Shown here one piece after another: positions 32,706 to 42,257 of a stretch of DNA of 64,000 nt. Below the pieces are notes generated by a model. The model was not told where the DNA came from. It saw only the letters and a program-made list of their open reading frames with translations, and did not search any database. The stretch covers positions 558,001 to 622,000 of the forward strand of contig CAXXMY010000011.1 of NCBI GenBank assembly GCA_963663635.2, in the 5' to 3' direction. Made by a program: the position numbers and the translations under genes. The DNA comes from Poriferisodalis sp963663635. Its GTDB lineage: Bacteria > Actinomycetota > Acidimicrobiia > Acidimicrobiales > Poriferisodalaceae. Position 1 is the first letter of the stretch. Every line of letters begins with the position of its first letter.

Positions 32706-35531
32706 ATGACTGATTACATGGCCCCCGAGCAGATGGCCCGTCGCGATATCGACGAGCAGCTGGAAGCCTGTGGCTGGGTGGTGCAGGACTACAAGAACGC
32801 AGCCGTGGCTGCAGCTCAGGGTGTTGCCGTCCGTGAGGTGCCAACCGCAGCTGGGCCCGCCGACTACGTGCTCTACGTGGACGGCCAGGCCGTGGGCGTT
32901 ATCGAGGCGAAGAAGGTCGGGACAAGCCTCAAGGGGGTCGAGCCGCAGACCCGGAAGTACCAGGCTGCCTATCCGAACGAACTCCCGGCATTCACCGTCG
33001 ATGGCGTGCTGCCGTTCGGCTACGAGTCCACGGGCACCGAGACCCAATTCACGTGCGGGCTCGACCCAGTGCCGACGAGCCGGCGGGTCTACACGTTCCA
33101 TCGCCCGGAAACGCTGGCCCGTTGGCACGAAGACCACGTCGAAGGACGCGCTCCTGGCCTGCGGGCCGGCGTGCGGCTGCTTCCCGATCTCGACGCCGAT
33201 GCGACGCGCCTGTGGCCTGCGCAAGCCGAAGCCATCCGCAATCTCGAGCAGTCATTTTGCGAGGACCGCCTGCGGGCCCTCATCCAGATGGCCACAGGTT
33301 CGGGCAAGACGTTCACGGCTGCCAATGCCTGCTATCGCTTGGTGCACCACGCTGGCGCCCAGCGCATTCTCTTCCTCGTCGATCGGGCCAACCTTGGTCG
33401 CCAGGCGCTGCAGGAGTTCCGACGCTTCTCGGTCCCTGGCAGCGGTCGCAAGTTCACCGAGCTGTACAACGTCCGGCATCTCACCTCGTCTCAGCTGGAC
33501 ATGGCCAACGAGTCAGCCGCGAAGGTTCACATCTGCACCATCCAGCGGCTGTACTCGATTCTGCGAGGTGACGAAGGCGGTGGCCACGACGCAGATCTCG
33601 ACGAGCAGAGCGGCTTCGACATCGAACCGCCCGAGCTGGTCGACGTCGCCTACAACCCCGCCGTTCCCATCGAGTCCTATGACGTGATCATCGTCGACGA
33701 GTGCCACCGCTCCATCTACGGCGTGTGGCGGCAGGTGCTCGAGTACTTCGACGCGTTCCTGGTGGGGCTCACTGCCACGCCCGGCATCCAGACGGTCGGC
33801 TTCTTCGAGCAGAACCTGGTGATGCAGTACACGCACGAGCACGCCGTAGCCGACAGGGTCAACGCCGAGTTCGACGTGTTCCGCATCCGCACCGAGATCA
33901 CCGAGTCGGGCGGCACGGTGCCTGCCGAGTTCGTCACCAATTTCCGCGACCGCGAAACCCGTGCGGTCAGTCTGAAGAAGGTCGACACCGACATCGACTA
34001 CGACGCCGCTCAACTTGACAAGCGTGTGGTGGTGCCCGACCAGATCCGCACCGTCGTGCGCACGCTGCGCGATTCGCTGCCCGAGATGTTCCCTGATCGG
34101 GTGCGTCGATCAGATGGCCTGCTCGAGCACACTCCCAAGACGCTGATCTTCGCCAAGGACGACAGCCACGCGGACGACATCGTCCAGATCGTTCGGGAGG
34201 AGTTCGGCCTCGGCAACGAGGGGGCGGTGAAGATCACCTACCGCTCGGGTGAGGGCGGCAACAAGCCCGAGGATCTGCTGCAGAAGTTCCGTACGAGCTA
34301 CGAGACGCGCATTGCGGTGACGGTGGACATGATCGCCACTGGCACCGACGTGAAACCGATCGAGTGCGTGGTGTTCATGCGCTTGGTGCGCAGTCGCAAC
34401 TTCTTCGAACAGATGAAGGGGCGTGGCGTGCGGGTGATGGAACGTGACCCATTGCGTGTGGTTACGCCCGATGCCGAGGCCAAGGACCGTTTCGTGATCG
34501 TGGACGCCGTGGGCGTCACCGAACTCGATCTGCACGACACCGTGCCGCTGGAGCGCAAGCGAGGCGTGAGCTTCGACCGGCTGCTGAACCTGATCGGTAT
34601 CGGCTCGGTCGATTCCGATGTGGTGTCGTCGGCAGCGTCGCGTCTCGCCCGCCTCGATCACCGCATGACTGCTGAAGACCGGGCCGAGGTAGAAGAGGTG
34701 GCAGGCATCGCGTTGGCCGATCTTGTGCATCGCATGATCGACGCACTCGATCCCGACCGTCAGCACGCTGCGGCCTCCGAGGATGCCAGCGTCGATGAGC
34801 CCACGTCCGAACAGATGGCTGCCGCCGGTGAGAAGTTGATTCGAGAGGCCGTGCTACCGCTGACTAGCAACGCCGCTCTGCGTCAGAAACTGATCGATGT
34901 GTGCCGCAGCTACGAGCAGGTGATCGACACCGCATCGAGGGACCGGGTGATCTCGGGCGAGTTCTCTCTCGAAGCAACGGATCGGGCCCGGTCTCAGGTC
35001 GAGTCGTGGCACCAGTTCATCGAAGACCATCGGGACGAGATCACGGCGCTGGAGGTGCTGTACAGCCAGCCCTACGGCAGCGGCCTCACCTACGACCAGA
35101 TCAAGGAGCTGGCGAACGCGATCGAGAAGCCGCCGTACCGCTGGACACCGGAATCGCTGTGGCAGGCCTACGAGATGCTCGACAAGTCCAAGGTGGGAGG
35201 CTCAGGCCACCGCGTGAACACCGACTTGGTGAGCTTGGTGAGGTTTGCCCTTGGCGAAGCTGACGAGTTGGTCGCGTTCCCCGATCTGGTGAACGACCGC
35301 TTCGAGGTGTGGCTCCTGCAGCAGGCGAACGCAGGCCGAACATTCACCCCAGATCAAGCCAGGTTCTTGGAACTGATCAAGGACCGCATCGCCACCAACC
35401 TCGGCATCGCCCCCGCAGAGCTAACGGTCCTGCCCTTCAGCACCCAAGGCGGACTCGGCAAGGCCCGCCAACTGTTCGGCGACGACTTGACAGCGTTGCT
35501 CAACGAACTGACGCTGGCCCTCGCCGCATGA
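32706..35531 (+). CDS. hsdR: Type I restriction enzyme, R subunit
   Basis: A protein of 941 residues. The N-terminal nuclease domain has PADYVLYVDGQ and VIEAKK (the D...ExK active site) near residues 50-68. The helicase follows with ATGSGKTFTAAN near 196, VDECHRSIYG near 330, LTATPG near 355 and QMKGRGVRVMERD near 575. The C-terminal third fits the EcoEI-type R-subunit end. ATG 32706 is preferred to a TTG 15 bases upstream. HsdR needs HsdM and HsdS; hsdS starts in an ATGA overlap but is cut by an insertion, and no hsdM is in the window. Confidence 0.92.
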   Translation: MTDYMAPEQMARRDIDEQLEACGWVVQDYKNAAVAAAQGVAVREVPTAAGPADYVLYVDGQAVGVIEAKKVGTSLKGVEPQTRKYQAAYPNELPAFTVDGVLPFGYESTGTETQFTCGLDPVPTSRRVYTFHRPETLARWHEDHVEGRAPGLRAGVRLLPDLDADATRLWPAQAEAIRNLEQSFCEDRLRALIQMATGSGKTFTAANACYRLVHHAGAQRILFLVDRANLGRQALQEFRRFSVPGSGRKFTELYNVRHLTSSQLDMANESAAKVHICTIQRLYSILRGDEGGGHDADLDEQSGFDIEPPELVDVAYNPAVPIESYDVIIVDECHRSIYGVWRQVLEYFDAFLVGLTATPGIQTVGFFEQNLVMQYTHEHAVADRVNAEFDVFRIRTEITESGGTVPAEFVTNFRDRETRAVSLKKVDTDIDYDAAQLDKRVVVPDQIRTVVRTLRDSLPEMFPDRVRRSDGLLEHTPKTLIFAKDDSHADDIVQIVREEFGLGNEGAVKITYRSGEGGNKPEDLLQKFRTSYETRIAVTVDMIATGTDVKPIECVVFMRLVRSRNFFEQMKGRGVRVMERDPLRVVTPDAEAKDRFVIVDAVGVTELDLHDTVPLERKRGVSFDRLLNLIGIGSVDSDVVSSAASRLARLDHRMTAEDRAEVEEVAGIALADLVHRMIDALDPDRQHAAASEDASVDEPTSEQMAAAGEKLIREAVLPLTSNAALRQKLIDVCRSYEQVIDTASRDRVISGEFSLEATDRARSQVESWHQFIEDHRDEITALEVLYSQPYGSGLTYDQIKELANAIEKPPYRWTPESLWQAYEMLDKSKVGGSGHRVNTDLVSLVRFALGEADELVAFPDLVNDRFEVWLLQQANAGRTFTPDQARFLELIKDRIATNLGIAPAELTVLPFSTQGGLGKARQLFGDDLTALLNELTLALAA

Positions 35532-35638
35532 CCGAGGAACTTCCGCCCGGCTGGAGTCGTGCGACGCTGCAGGAGTGCTGCACGAGCGTCGAGAAGGTGA
35601 ATCCGCGGCACGTGAATCACCCCGGGACGTTCCTATAG
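35528..35638 (+). pseudogene. hsdS: Type I specificity subunit, cut after 36 codons
   Basis: MTEELPPGWSRATL and VNPRHVNHPGTFL are the start of an HsdS target-recognition domain. Homologues continue with YIDISSID, but here the codon after FL is interrupted at about 35638 by IS110 sequence, which supplies a stop. No remainder of hsdS was found to the right of the insertion sequences, so the 3' part has been lost, not only displaced. Confidence 0.8.
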
Positions 35639-35641
35639 ATG

Positions 35642-36706
35642 TCAAGTGCGGGTTGTGAGGGTGGCGAGGTCGGCTCGGAGGGTGCGGTAGAGCTCTCGGG
35701 CGACGAAGCGTTTGAGGCAGCGGATGGCTTCTTTTTTGGTCTTGCCTTCGGCGAGGCGGCGGTCGGTGTAGCTGCGGGTTCGTTCGCGGTAGCGGAGCCG
35801 GACGATGACGACCATGTGCAGGGCGCGGTTGGCTGAGCGGTTGCCTGCGAAGTTGAGTCGGTGACGCTGGGTGCGCCCGCTCGACGCGGGGACCGGCGCG
35901 GCTGCGCACAGGTGGGCGAAGGACGCTTCGGAGCCGAGTCGGTCGATGTTCTCGCCCGCGGCGACGAGCAGGGTCGCGGTGTGGTGGGTGCCGCACCCGA
36001 GGCGTGACAGGGTTGTGGGCGCCGCGGTGGCGACGAGCCGGTCGAGCCGGCGACCGAGCTCGTCGGCCTCGGCGCCGAGCTGGGCGACGCGACGCCCGAG
36101 GCTGCGCAGTGCTGGGTTGGCGGCTTGGGCGGGATCGGCGAGGCGGTTCGGATCGGGCCGCAGTCGAGCGCACACGTTGGCCTTGCCCTCGAGGGTCCGG
36201 CGGGTGTCGAGCTGCTCGCGCAACGCGGCGGGAGCGGTGACGAGCAGGTCGCCGAGCTGGCACAACGCGGCGGCGCGGGCCTTGACGGCGCTGTTTCGGG
36301 TCACGCTGAGCTGGCGGATCGCCTCGACGATGCCGGTGGTGTCGGTGGCGGCTGCGGTCGCTTCGCCCGAGAGCACCTTGCGCGCAGCGGCCTCAGCGTC
36401 GATGGCGTCGTTCTTGCCGCGACGCGAGCGCAGATGCGGGTGCGGCTGGTTGACCTCGATCACCCGGCAGCCCTGATCGATCAGCGACCGCGTCAGAGCC
36501 GCACCGAACGATCCGGTGGACTCGACACCGACCGTGGTGATCGGGCCGAACGACGCGAGCCATGTGTGGGTCAACCGGTAGCCGGCGCGGGTCGCCGGGA
36601 ACGATTCAGTGCCCAGTACTCGGCCGAGCGGGTCGAGCGCCGCGGCGACACCGAAGTCGGTGTGGCAGTCAATCCCGCCGATCACCGCCTGTTGCTGGTC
36701 TGGCAT
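35642..36706 (-). CDS. IS110-family transposase (DEDD recombinase)
   Basis: A protein of 354 residues. The N-terminal RuvC-like domain shows GGIDCHTDFGVA, TVGVESTGSFG and GKNDAIDAEAAA, giving the D-E-D-D set. The C-terminal domain has CGTHHTATLLVAAGENIDRL and PASSGRTQRHR, which contains the probable nucleophilic Ser. Start 36706 is preferred because AAGGA lies 7 bases upstream; an ATG 15 bases earlier lacks one. The frame is intact, so the element may be active. Confidence 0.88.
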   Translation of the reverse strand: MPDQQQAVIGGIDCHTDFGVAAALDPLGRVLGTESFPATRAGYRLTHTWLASFGPITTVGVESTGSFGAALTRSLIDQGCRVIEVNQPHPHLRSRRGKNDAIDAEAAARKVLSGEATAAATDTTGIVEAIRQLSVTRNSAVKARAAALCQLGDLLVTAPAALREQLDTRRTLEGKANVCARLRPDPNRLADPAQAANPALRSLGRRVAQLGAEADELGRRLDRLVATAAPTTLSRLGCGTHHTATLLVAAGENIDRLGSEASFAHLCAAAPVPASSGRTQRHRLNFAGNRSANRALHMVVIVRLRYRERTRSYTDRRLAEGKTKKEAIRCLKRFVARELYRTLRADLATLTTRT

Positions 36707-36721
36707 GCTGAAGTCCTTCAT

Positions 36722-36905
36722 CTCGGAGCGGCTGTGCCGGGACGGGACGGACATAACAGTGATGAGGCATCTGTGGGCACAGGTTCCTATGAGGTCACGT
36801 CGCTCGTTCCGGACCGGCCGCAGCTGACAAGTCCGAGAAGTGGGCCGGCGACGTCGACGAGTCCCAGGCAAGGCACCCACAACGCGCAGGGCCAGTTAGC
36901 TAGCA
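36722..36905 (-). ncRNA. Possible bridge RNA of the IS110 element
   Basis: IS110-group elements encode a structured RNA in the non-coding end upstream of the transposase that pairs with donor and target DNA. This stretch of about 180 bases occupies that place and has no reading frame. I did not derive a structure, so the call rests on position and family knowledge only. Confidence 0.25.
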
Positions 36906-36907
36906 AG

Positions 36908-37285
36908 TCAGATGTCGACGGCCCACTCCCCGCACACATCTTCACTGTTAGGTAGAGGCTCGGGTTGTTGTGTCACGGCCGGGGTGGCTGTGACTGTTTG
37001 ACGGTAGTAGGCGGTTTCGTGGTCGGCTGGCGTGGTGTAGGTGCGGCGGCCGGGGAGGAGCTGTCCGTGGCTGCGTCGGTGGTTGTACCAGTCGACGTAT
37101 TCGAGGGTGGCGAACTCGACGTCGCTGAGCCCGTGCCAGGGCCCGTGGGGGTAGATGAGCTCCCATTTGTAGAGGCCGTTGAACGACTCGATCATCGCGT
37201 TGTCGTAGCTGTCGCCCTTCGAGCCGACGGATGCGACGATGTCGTTGTCCGCGAGGCGCTGTGAGTACCGGATCGACAGGTATTG
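36908..37285 (-). pseudogene. IS3 transposase OrfB, C-terminal part
   Basis: From QYLSIRYSQRLADND through SKGDSYDNAMIESFNG (with the catalytic Glu) and YVDWYNHRRSHGQL, this is the last 125 codons of an IS3 integrase-type transposase. It has no start of its own. The frame joins exactly to the Gln codon at 41319-41321 when the nested insertion sequences are removed. The last 10-15 residues read through the damaged terminal repeat. Confidence 0.85.
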
Positions 37286-38732
37286 GGTGGATTCAATCGG
37301 TCGTGGCAACACCGGCTTGTTGGAGTGAGAGTAGGTGTTCGTTGAGGGCTTCGGCTGGGGTTTTCCAGTTGAGGGTTTTTCGGGGTCGGGTGTTGAGGGC
37401 GTGAGCGACTGCGTCGAGGTCGTGTGGGGTGTGTCGGGCGAGGTCGGTGCGGTTGGGGAGGTACTGGCGCAGCAGGCCGTTGGTGTTCTCGTTGGTGCCG
37501 CGCTGCCATGGGGACTGGGGGTCGCAGAACCAGACGTCGAGGCCGGTGGCTATGCGGAGCTGGGCGTGCTGGGCCGTCTCGGCGCCTTGGTCCCAGGTCA
37601 ATGAGCGGCGCAGCTCGCGCGGCAGCGTGGCGATCTGGGCGGCGATCGCGTCGCGGACGGCTTGGGCGCCGTGGCCGGCGAGCGCCGGTCCGTTCTTGGC
37701 GCGTGGTCCTTGGCGGTGCCCGTCCATGGGGGGCAGGTGCAGCAGCATCGTGAACCGGGTGCTGCGCTCAACGAGGGTTCCGATGGCTGAGCTGTCGAGC
37801 CCGAGGATCAGATCGCCTTCCCAGTGGCCGGGAACGGCGCGGTCGTGGACCTCGGGGGGCCGTTCGCTGATCATGATCTCATCGCTCACGAATTTCTTGC
37901 CGCGTCCCCGGCTGCGCGCTCGGGGGACGCGCAGCGCCCGGCCCGTGCGCAAACAGGCGACGAGCTCGCGCCGCAGAGCGCCTCGGCCTTGGACATAGAG
38001 CGCCTGGTAGATCGCTTCGTGGGAGATCCGCATGGACTCATCATCGACGAAATCGGCCCGCAGCCGGTTCGAGATCTGCTCCGGGCTCCACGCTTTGGAC
38101 CAACGCCGATCGGCTCGACGGCCGTGACGCCGCCCGACGAAGCGAACCTCGGGCCCCGCCACCGGCTCCCCGCCGGGTCGACTGATCGTGCCGGCCAAGC
38201 GGTCCTGGACATAACCGCGCAGCCGGTCATTGCACGCCAGCTTGGCGGTCTTGGGGCGACGCGCCATCAGCTCCGCTTTCCATTGCGCAACCCCGGCCCG
38301 ATACTCCAGCTCGCCGCCGCGGGTGGCCGCATTGCGTCGCAGCTCCCGCGAAACCGTGGACGGCGAACGGCCCAGCCGGCGGGCGATCGCACGCACACCA
38401 TGTCCCTGGACCCTCCACAACGCTATGTCCTCGCGTTCAGCGAACGACAGATACCTGCCCGACACAGGGCCGAGCTGAACAGAAGGCATCCCGCCACGCT
38501 CGCGGAACCAACGCGACCCCACCGGGCCCGACACCCCGCACGCCACAGCCGCATCCTCGCTCGACAGACCCTCGGCGACCTTGACCCAAAACGCCCGCTC
38601 CAGATCGCGTCGAGCCGGCGGACGACCCGGCGACCGCATCGCCGGCCGCCCCGTCCGCGTCACCATCCATCCCGGCTGCCGTCCCATCGAACACCTCCAT
38701 CTCGAAGTGTTGCGACGACCGGTTGAACCTAA
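37286..38732 (-). mobile_element. IS30-family insertion sequence inside IS3
   Basis: Imperfect inverted repeats of about 22 bases are seen at 37291-37312 and, reversed, at 38707-38728; the shared pattern on the inward strand is TTCAAyCGGTCGTsGCAACAC. The element interrupts the Gln codon of IS3 orfB with a 2-base TG duplication. Its last few bases (TAAGC) now lie beyond the later insertions, at 41315-41319. Confidence 0.8.
37293..38687 (-). CDS. IS30-family transposase
   Basis: A protein of 464 residues. An N-terminal helix-turn-helix (GRSPSTVSRELRRN) is followed by a linker with WSPEQISNRLR and the DDE core: GHWEGDLILG (Asp), TWDQGAET (Asp) and GTNENTNGLLRQYLP (Glu). The ATG at 38687 has GGAGG 6 bases upstream. 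The stop codon lies in the left terminal repeat. The frame is complete, so the element could be active. Confidence 0.9.
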   Translation of the reverse strand: MGRQPGWMVTRTGRPAMRSPGRPPARRDLERAFWVKVAEGLSSEDAAVACGVSGPVGSRWFRERGGMPSVQLGPVSGRYLSFAEREDIALWRVQGHGVRAIARRLGRSPSTVSRELRRNAATRGGELEYRAGVAQWKAELMARRPKTAKLACNDRLRGYVQDRLAGTISRPGGEPVAGPEVRFVGRRHGRRADRRWSKAWSPEQISNRLRADFVDDESMRISHEAIYQALYVQGRGALRRELVACLRTGRALRVPRARSRGRGKKFVSDEIMISERPPEVHDRAVPGHWEGDLILGLDSSAIGTLVERSTRFTMLLHLPPMDGHRQGPRAKNGPALAGHGAQAVRDAIAAQIATLPRELRRSLTWDQGAETAQHAQLRIATGLDVWFCDPQSPWQRGTNENTNGLLRQYLPNRTDLARHTPHDLDAVAHALNTRPRKTLNWKTPAEALNEHLLSLQQAGVATTD

Positions 38733-39694
38733 GAGGCCGCGCGGATTGGCCATCCACGGGTTGGCTGGTTCCCCGGTGTATTGGTCGGGTTGTCCTGAAC
38801 AAGACAACCCGTGGAGGCCGATTTCGTCATGCGCGCTTTGGAGCCTGAGGTGGTGGATGTGATCTGGGCGGCGGTGGAGCCGATGCTGCCGGCGCGGCCG
38901 GTTCGTGACCCTGGCAGGGGGCATCGGCCCCGGATACCGGACCGGCTGTGCTTTTGGGGGATCCTGGTGCGGCTGGCGACGGGCTGCTCATGGCAGTGCG
39001 CGGAGGCGCTGCTGGGATGGCAGGTGTCGGACACGACGCTGCGGTCCCGCCGCGACGAGTGGGTCGCTGCTGGGGTGTTCGAGCTGATCGCGGCCGAAGC
39101 GATCGCCGCCTATGACCGGATCGTGGGACTCGATCTCGATGACGTGTGCGTCGACGGGTCCACCCACAAAGCTCCCTGCGGCGGCGAAGGAACCGGCAAA
39201 AGCCCCGTTGACCGGCGCAAATCAGGCTGGAAGCGGTCAATCGCGATCGACGGGGCCCGGATCCCGGTCGCGTGGGCTGCCGCCGGCGCGAACCGCAACG
39301 ACATCATGCTGTTCGACCCCACCATTGCCGAGATCGAACGACAAGGCCTCCATCACGACACCGAGACCTTGCACCTCGACCGCGGATACTGGGGCGCCCG
39401 CGTCGACCGGTCAGCCGCCGCTGCGGGCATCACCGACCTGGTGCGGCCCCCCAAACGCAAACCCGGCCACGACGGCCCCGCCGAACCGGCCCCAGCGCCG
39501 CTGGGGCTGCGCTGGCGCGTCGAGCGAACCAACTCATGGCTGTCCAACTACGGGCAGCTGCGACGAAACACCGACCGAAAACCCGAGCACCGCCTCGCCC
39601 AGCTCGCCCTCGCCGTCACCCTCATCATCGCCATCAAACTCATCGACCACCGCAACCGCTGGCAACCCCACAACCGCCCAATCCGCTAACGCTC
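38733..39694 (+). mobile_element. IS5-family (IS1031-type) insertion sequence
   Basis: The ends are imperfect inverted repeats that begin with GAG and share GCGGATTGG (38733-38749 and, reversed, 39678-39694). A TAA direct repeat flanks the element at 38730-38732 and 39695-39697, which fits the TNA target of the IS1031 subgroup. It entered the right end of the IS30 element. Confidence 0.82.
38829..39689 (+). CDS. IS5-family transposase
   Basis: A DDE transposase of 286 residues. An N-terminal DUF4096-like domain (CFWGILVRLATGCSWQ) precedes LDDVCVDGSTHKAP (first Asp), ETLHLDRGYWG (second Asp) and LRWRVERTNSWLSNYGQLRR (Glu). The ATG at 38829 has GGAGG 11 bases upstream; a GTG at 38811 is an alternative. 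The frame is intact. Confidence 0.9.
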   Translation: MRALEPEVVDVIWAAVEPMLPARPVRDPGRGHRPRIPDRLCFWGILVRLATGCSWQCAEALLGWQVSDTTLRSRRDEWVAAGVFELIAAEAIAAYDRIVGLDLDDVCVDGSTHKAPCGGEGTGKSPVDRRKSGWKRSIAIDGARIPVAWAAAGANRNDIMLFDPTIAEIERQGLHHDTETLHLDRGYWGARVDRSAAAAGITDLVRPPKRKPGHDGPAEPAPAPLGLRWRVERTNSWLSNYGQLRRNTDRKPEHRLAQLALAVTLIIAIKLIDHRNRWQPHNRPIR

Positions 39695-39698
39695 TAAG

Positions 39699-41313
39699 CC
39701 TGAATCCACCGATTGGCCTTTGGTGAGCGTGGGGTTCGCGGGTCGGTGGCGGGTTGGGGTCGCGTCGGGTTGTTGGGGGTGTGGTTTGGTGTGTTTGGGC
39801 GTGTTGGGCTAGGGGTGCGGGTGTGGTTCGGGGTTGTCGACGCTGGGTTTGTGTGGGGGCGCCGGTTCCGGGCGATGTCGGTCAGCCGGAGGGTCCGGGC
39901 AGAGCCCTGAGAGCGCTGAGTGTGGCTGTGAATTGTGTTTCCCAGGGCCAGCGGGCGGGGTATCGCAGGGTGGGTGTGCCCGATCGGTTGACCAGCACGG
40001 CGGCGAGGGCGACGAGTCGGGTGCGGCGGGAGCGGTTCGTGGCTGGCGGCGCGCCGGCGAGCGTGGTGGTCGGGTGGCCGATGTTGTGGGCGAGCACTGC
40101 GCAGGCGAGCGGTGCGCAGTTCGCGCCGTAGTGGCCTGAGGGGACGTGTTCGAGTCCGGTGCCTTCTTTGAGGTCGCGGATGGCGAGTTCGACGACGGCG
40201 TGGCCGCGGTGGAACTCGTCCGCGGCGGCGGTGTCGAGTTCGGTGTTGGTGATGAATGCGTGGTGTCGCCAGTCGGGCCACAGTCGTTGCTGGGCGCCCT
40301 CGGCGAGGCGGGTGCGGCGCACGACGAGACGAACGGTGCGTTTCTGTTTGCCGCGGCCGGTGGTGTATTGGGTTTCGGCGACTTGGGCGTGGCCGCTGTT
40401 GGTGTAGTCGATGTCGGTCCATGCGGTGCTGGGGATTGCTTGGATCGCTGCGCGAACAGCGGGTATGAGGGCGACGGTGATCGACCACTTGACGTCGTGG
40501 GCGTCGAGACGGTCGATCAGCTTGCGTGACCAGAATCCTGAGTCGGCGCGCACCGTGGTCGGCCCGGCAGCCCCGGCGCGTCGCAGGCTGGCGACGAGCT
40601 CGTCGACGAAGCGCACCACGCCTCGCGACGACCCCGCGGACCCTTTGCGCATGCGGGCGCCGAGCACCTCGCCGGTGTCGGCGCGTGCAGCGAGCAGCGG
40701 GTGACAGCCGAGCACGCTGGTGCAGGCCGTACGCGGCGCCCTGTTTTTGTTTGCCGTGGACCTCGCAGATCGTGGAGCCCGGATCGACCACCAGCGGCTT
40801 GTCGCCGGGGCCCGCGCCCAGTCCCCAGGCGCGAGCAAGCGTGCGCGACGCCACCGCTTCGAGCTGGCGGATGTGACCGAACGTGAACGTCCGCAGGAAC
40901 GACCCGACCGTCGAGGGCGCCATCGGGCGGAATCCCAGCACCCGACCGGTGCGCCCGGCGCGCAGCATCCCGACATGATCGATGTGAGTGCCGCCCGCGA
41001 GCATCGCGGCGACCACCGTGAGGATCTTGGGGCCCGGGTTCGCGGAACCGGTGCGCACCCACCGCTCGATCAGCCCCAACAGACCCAGACGGGCCATCAG
41101 CGTGCCCGCCAGGATCAGGCCCGCGTTGGCCACCAGGCCCTCATGGTCAAAGGTCGTTGCGAACCGGTCCGGACTGCGCGATGATGCAGACACAAAAAGT
41201 GCCTCCTGTTTTTGAGACGAATGTTGCTTCTAACATCACAATCGTCGCAGATCAGGAGGCCTTTTTCGCGGACGCGGCAACCCACACACACCCACCACAC
41301 CGGTGGATTCAGG
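39699..41313 (-). mobile_element. IS1380-family insertion sequence
   Basis: 1,615 bases with a perfect 13-base terminal repeat, CCTGAATCCACCG, at 39699-39711 and inverted at 41301-41313. Both sides carry the direct repeat CTAAG (39694-39698 and 41314-41318). The C of the left copy is the last base of the IS5 element, so this element arrived after IS5 and is the youngest in the nest. Confidence 0.88.
39882..41193 (-). pseudogene. IS1380-family transposase with a frameshift
   Basis: The N-terminal part (GTG 41193, with ILTVVAAMLAGGTHIDH and PLVVDPGSTICEVHGKQKQG) and the C-terminal part (TSVLGCHPLLAARADTGEV, VRADSGFWSRKLID and HAVVELAIRDLKEG) lie in different frames. They join near 40722-40730 if one base is removed. 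The full protein would have about 436 residues, normal for the family. The flanking repeats are perfect, so the element is recent; a sequencing error is as likely as a real inactivation. Confidence 0.8.
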
Positions 41314-41318
41314 CTAAG

Positions 41319-41936
41319 CTGCGCTCCCATGTCGCTGTGATGTGTGAGCCCGGCGAGGTCTTTGCCGGCGCGGCGCCGGGCGAAGACCGCCATCTCGAGC
41401 GCGTCGAGGGCCAGGCCCGTGCGCAGCGAGACCGAGGCCTGCCAGCCGATGACCGTCCGGGAGTAGGCGTCGATGACGAACGCTGCGTATACCCAGCCGC
41501 TGTGGGTGCGCACGTAGGTGAGGTCCGCGAGCCACAGCCGGTTCGGCGCCGAAGCAGCGAAGTCCCGCTTCACCAGGTCGGCGGGCCGGCAGGCGTCGGC
41601 GTCGGCGATGGTGGTGCGCACTGCCTGGCGGCCTCGGCGCACACCTTGAAGGCCCAACTGGCGCATCAGGCGCTCGGTGGTGCAGCGAGCCACCCTGATG
41701 CCCTCGACGTTGTTGAGGTGGTCCCAGACCTTGGCCGCCCCGTACGCGGGATAGTTCTCGGCGTGCACCCGGGCGATCACCCCACACAACAAAGCGTCGC
41801 GCACAGCCCGGGCCGAAGGCTGCCGGGTCCTCGCCGCGTCATAAGCGGACGGGGAGATCCCGACGCCGTGCCCGCAAAGCACAACGCAGATCGGCTCGAC
41901 CCCGAACCGGTCCCTGTGAGCGTCGATGAACGCCAC
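41319..41936 (-). pseudogene. IS3 transposase OrfB, N-terminal part
   Basis: From the GTG at 41936, VAFIDAHRDRFGVEPICVVL begins a typical IS3 OrfB. It continues through the HTH_21 region, NRLWLADLTYVRTHSGWVY (first Asp) and LAGLTHHSDMGAQ (second Asp), then stops at the IS30 border. Codon 206 (Gln) is the break. The third catalytic residue lies in the other part, so the protein cannot be active. Confidence 0.88.
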
Positions 41937-41963
41937 TATCTCGCCGACTGGCGGTCGAGCCCC

Positions 41964-42257
41964 TTACCCGAAAAAAGCCGACGCCGCCTTGCCGATCTCG
42001 TTCGCGCGGCGCAGCTCACGATTCTCACGCTCGAGCTCTTTGATCCGAGCACGCTCCAGCGTCGACACACCAGCACGCGCCCCGCCGTCGACCTCGGCCC
42101 GCCGCACCCACTTGCGCACCGTCTCCGGTGTTGGCCCCAGCTTGTGAGCGACCGAACAGATCGCCTCCCACTGCGACCCGTACTCACGCTCATGCTCGAG
42201 CACCATCCGCACGGCCCGCTCACGCAGCTCGGCGGGATATCTCCTATGTCCTGGCAT
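41964..42257 (-). CDS. IS3 transposase OrfA
   Basis: A protein of 97 residues: helix-turn-helix (RYPAELRERAVRMVLEHE), the WVRRAEVDGG segment and a leucine-zipper region (ERARIKELERENRELRRANE). It ends at AAASAFFG-like sequence next to a run of six T on the coding strand (plus strand A6 at 41971-41976), a place where IS3 elements make the OrfAB fusion by frameshift. Confidence 0.88.
   Translation of the reverse strand: MPGHRRYPAELRERAVRMVLEHEREYGSQWEAICSVAHKLGPTPETVRKWVRRAEVDGGARAGVSTLERARIKELERENRELRRANEIGKAASAFFG

Larger units (their letters stand above)
35638..36905 (-). mobile_element. IS110-family insertion sequence
   Basis: About 1.27 kb. The left edge is set by the break in hsdS; the right edge is approximate and lies before the damaged left end of the IS3 element. 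As usual for IS110, no terminal inverted repeats are seen. It holds one transposase gene on the minus strand and about 200 bases of non-coding DNA upstream of it. Confidence 0.75.

Noticed and set aside
36125..36955. Long open frame antisense to the IS110 transposase
   Set aside because: It lies opposite a transposase with all conserved motifs, has no similarity to known families and is explained by high GC content.
37286..37296. GTGGATTCA beside the IS30 left end as a remnant of an IS1380 end
   Set aside because: It shares about nine bases with the IS1380 terminal repeat, but the inner sequence does not align and it is part of the IS30 end.
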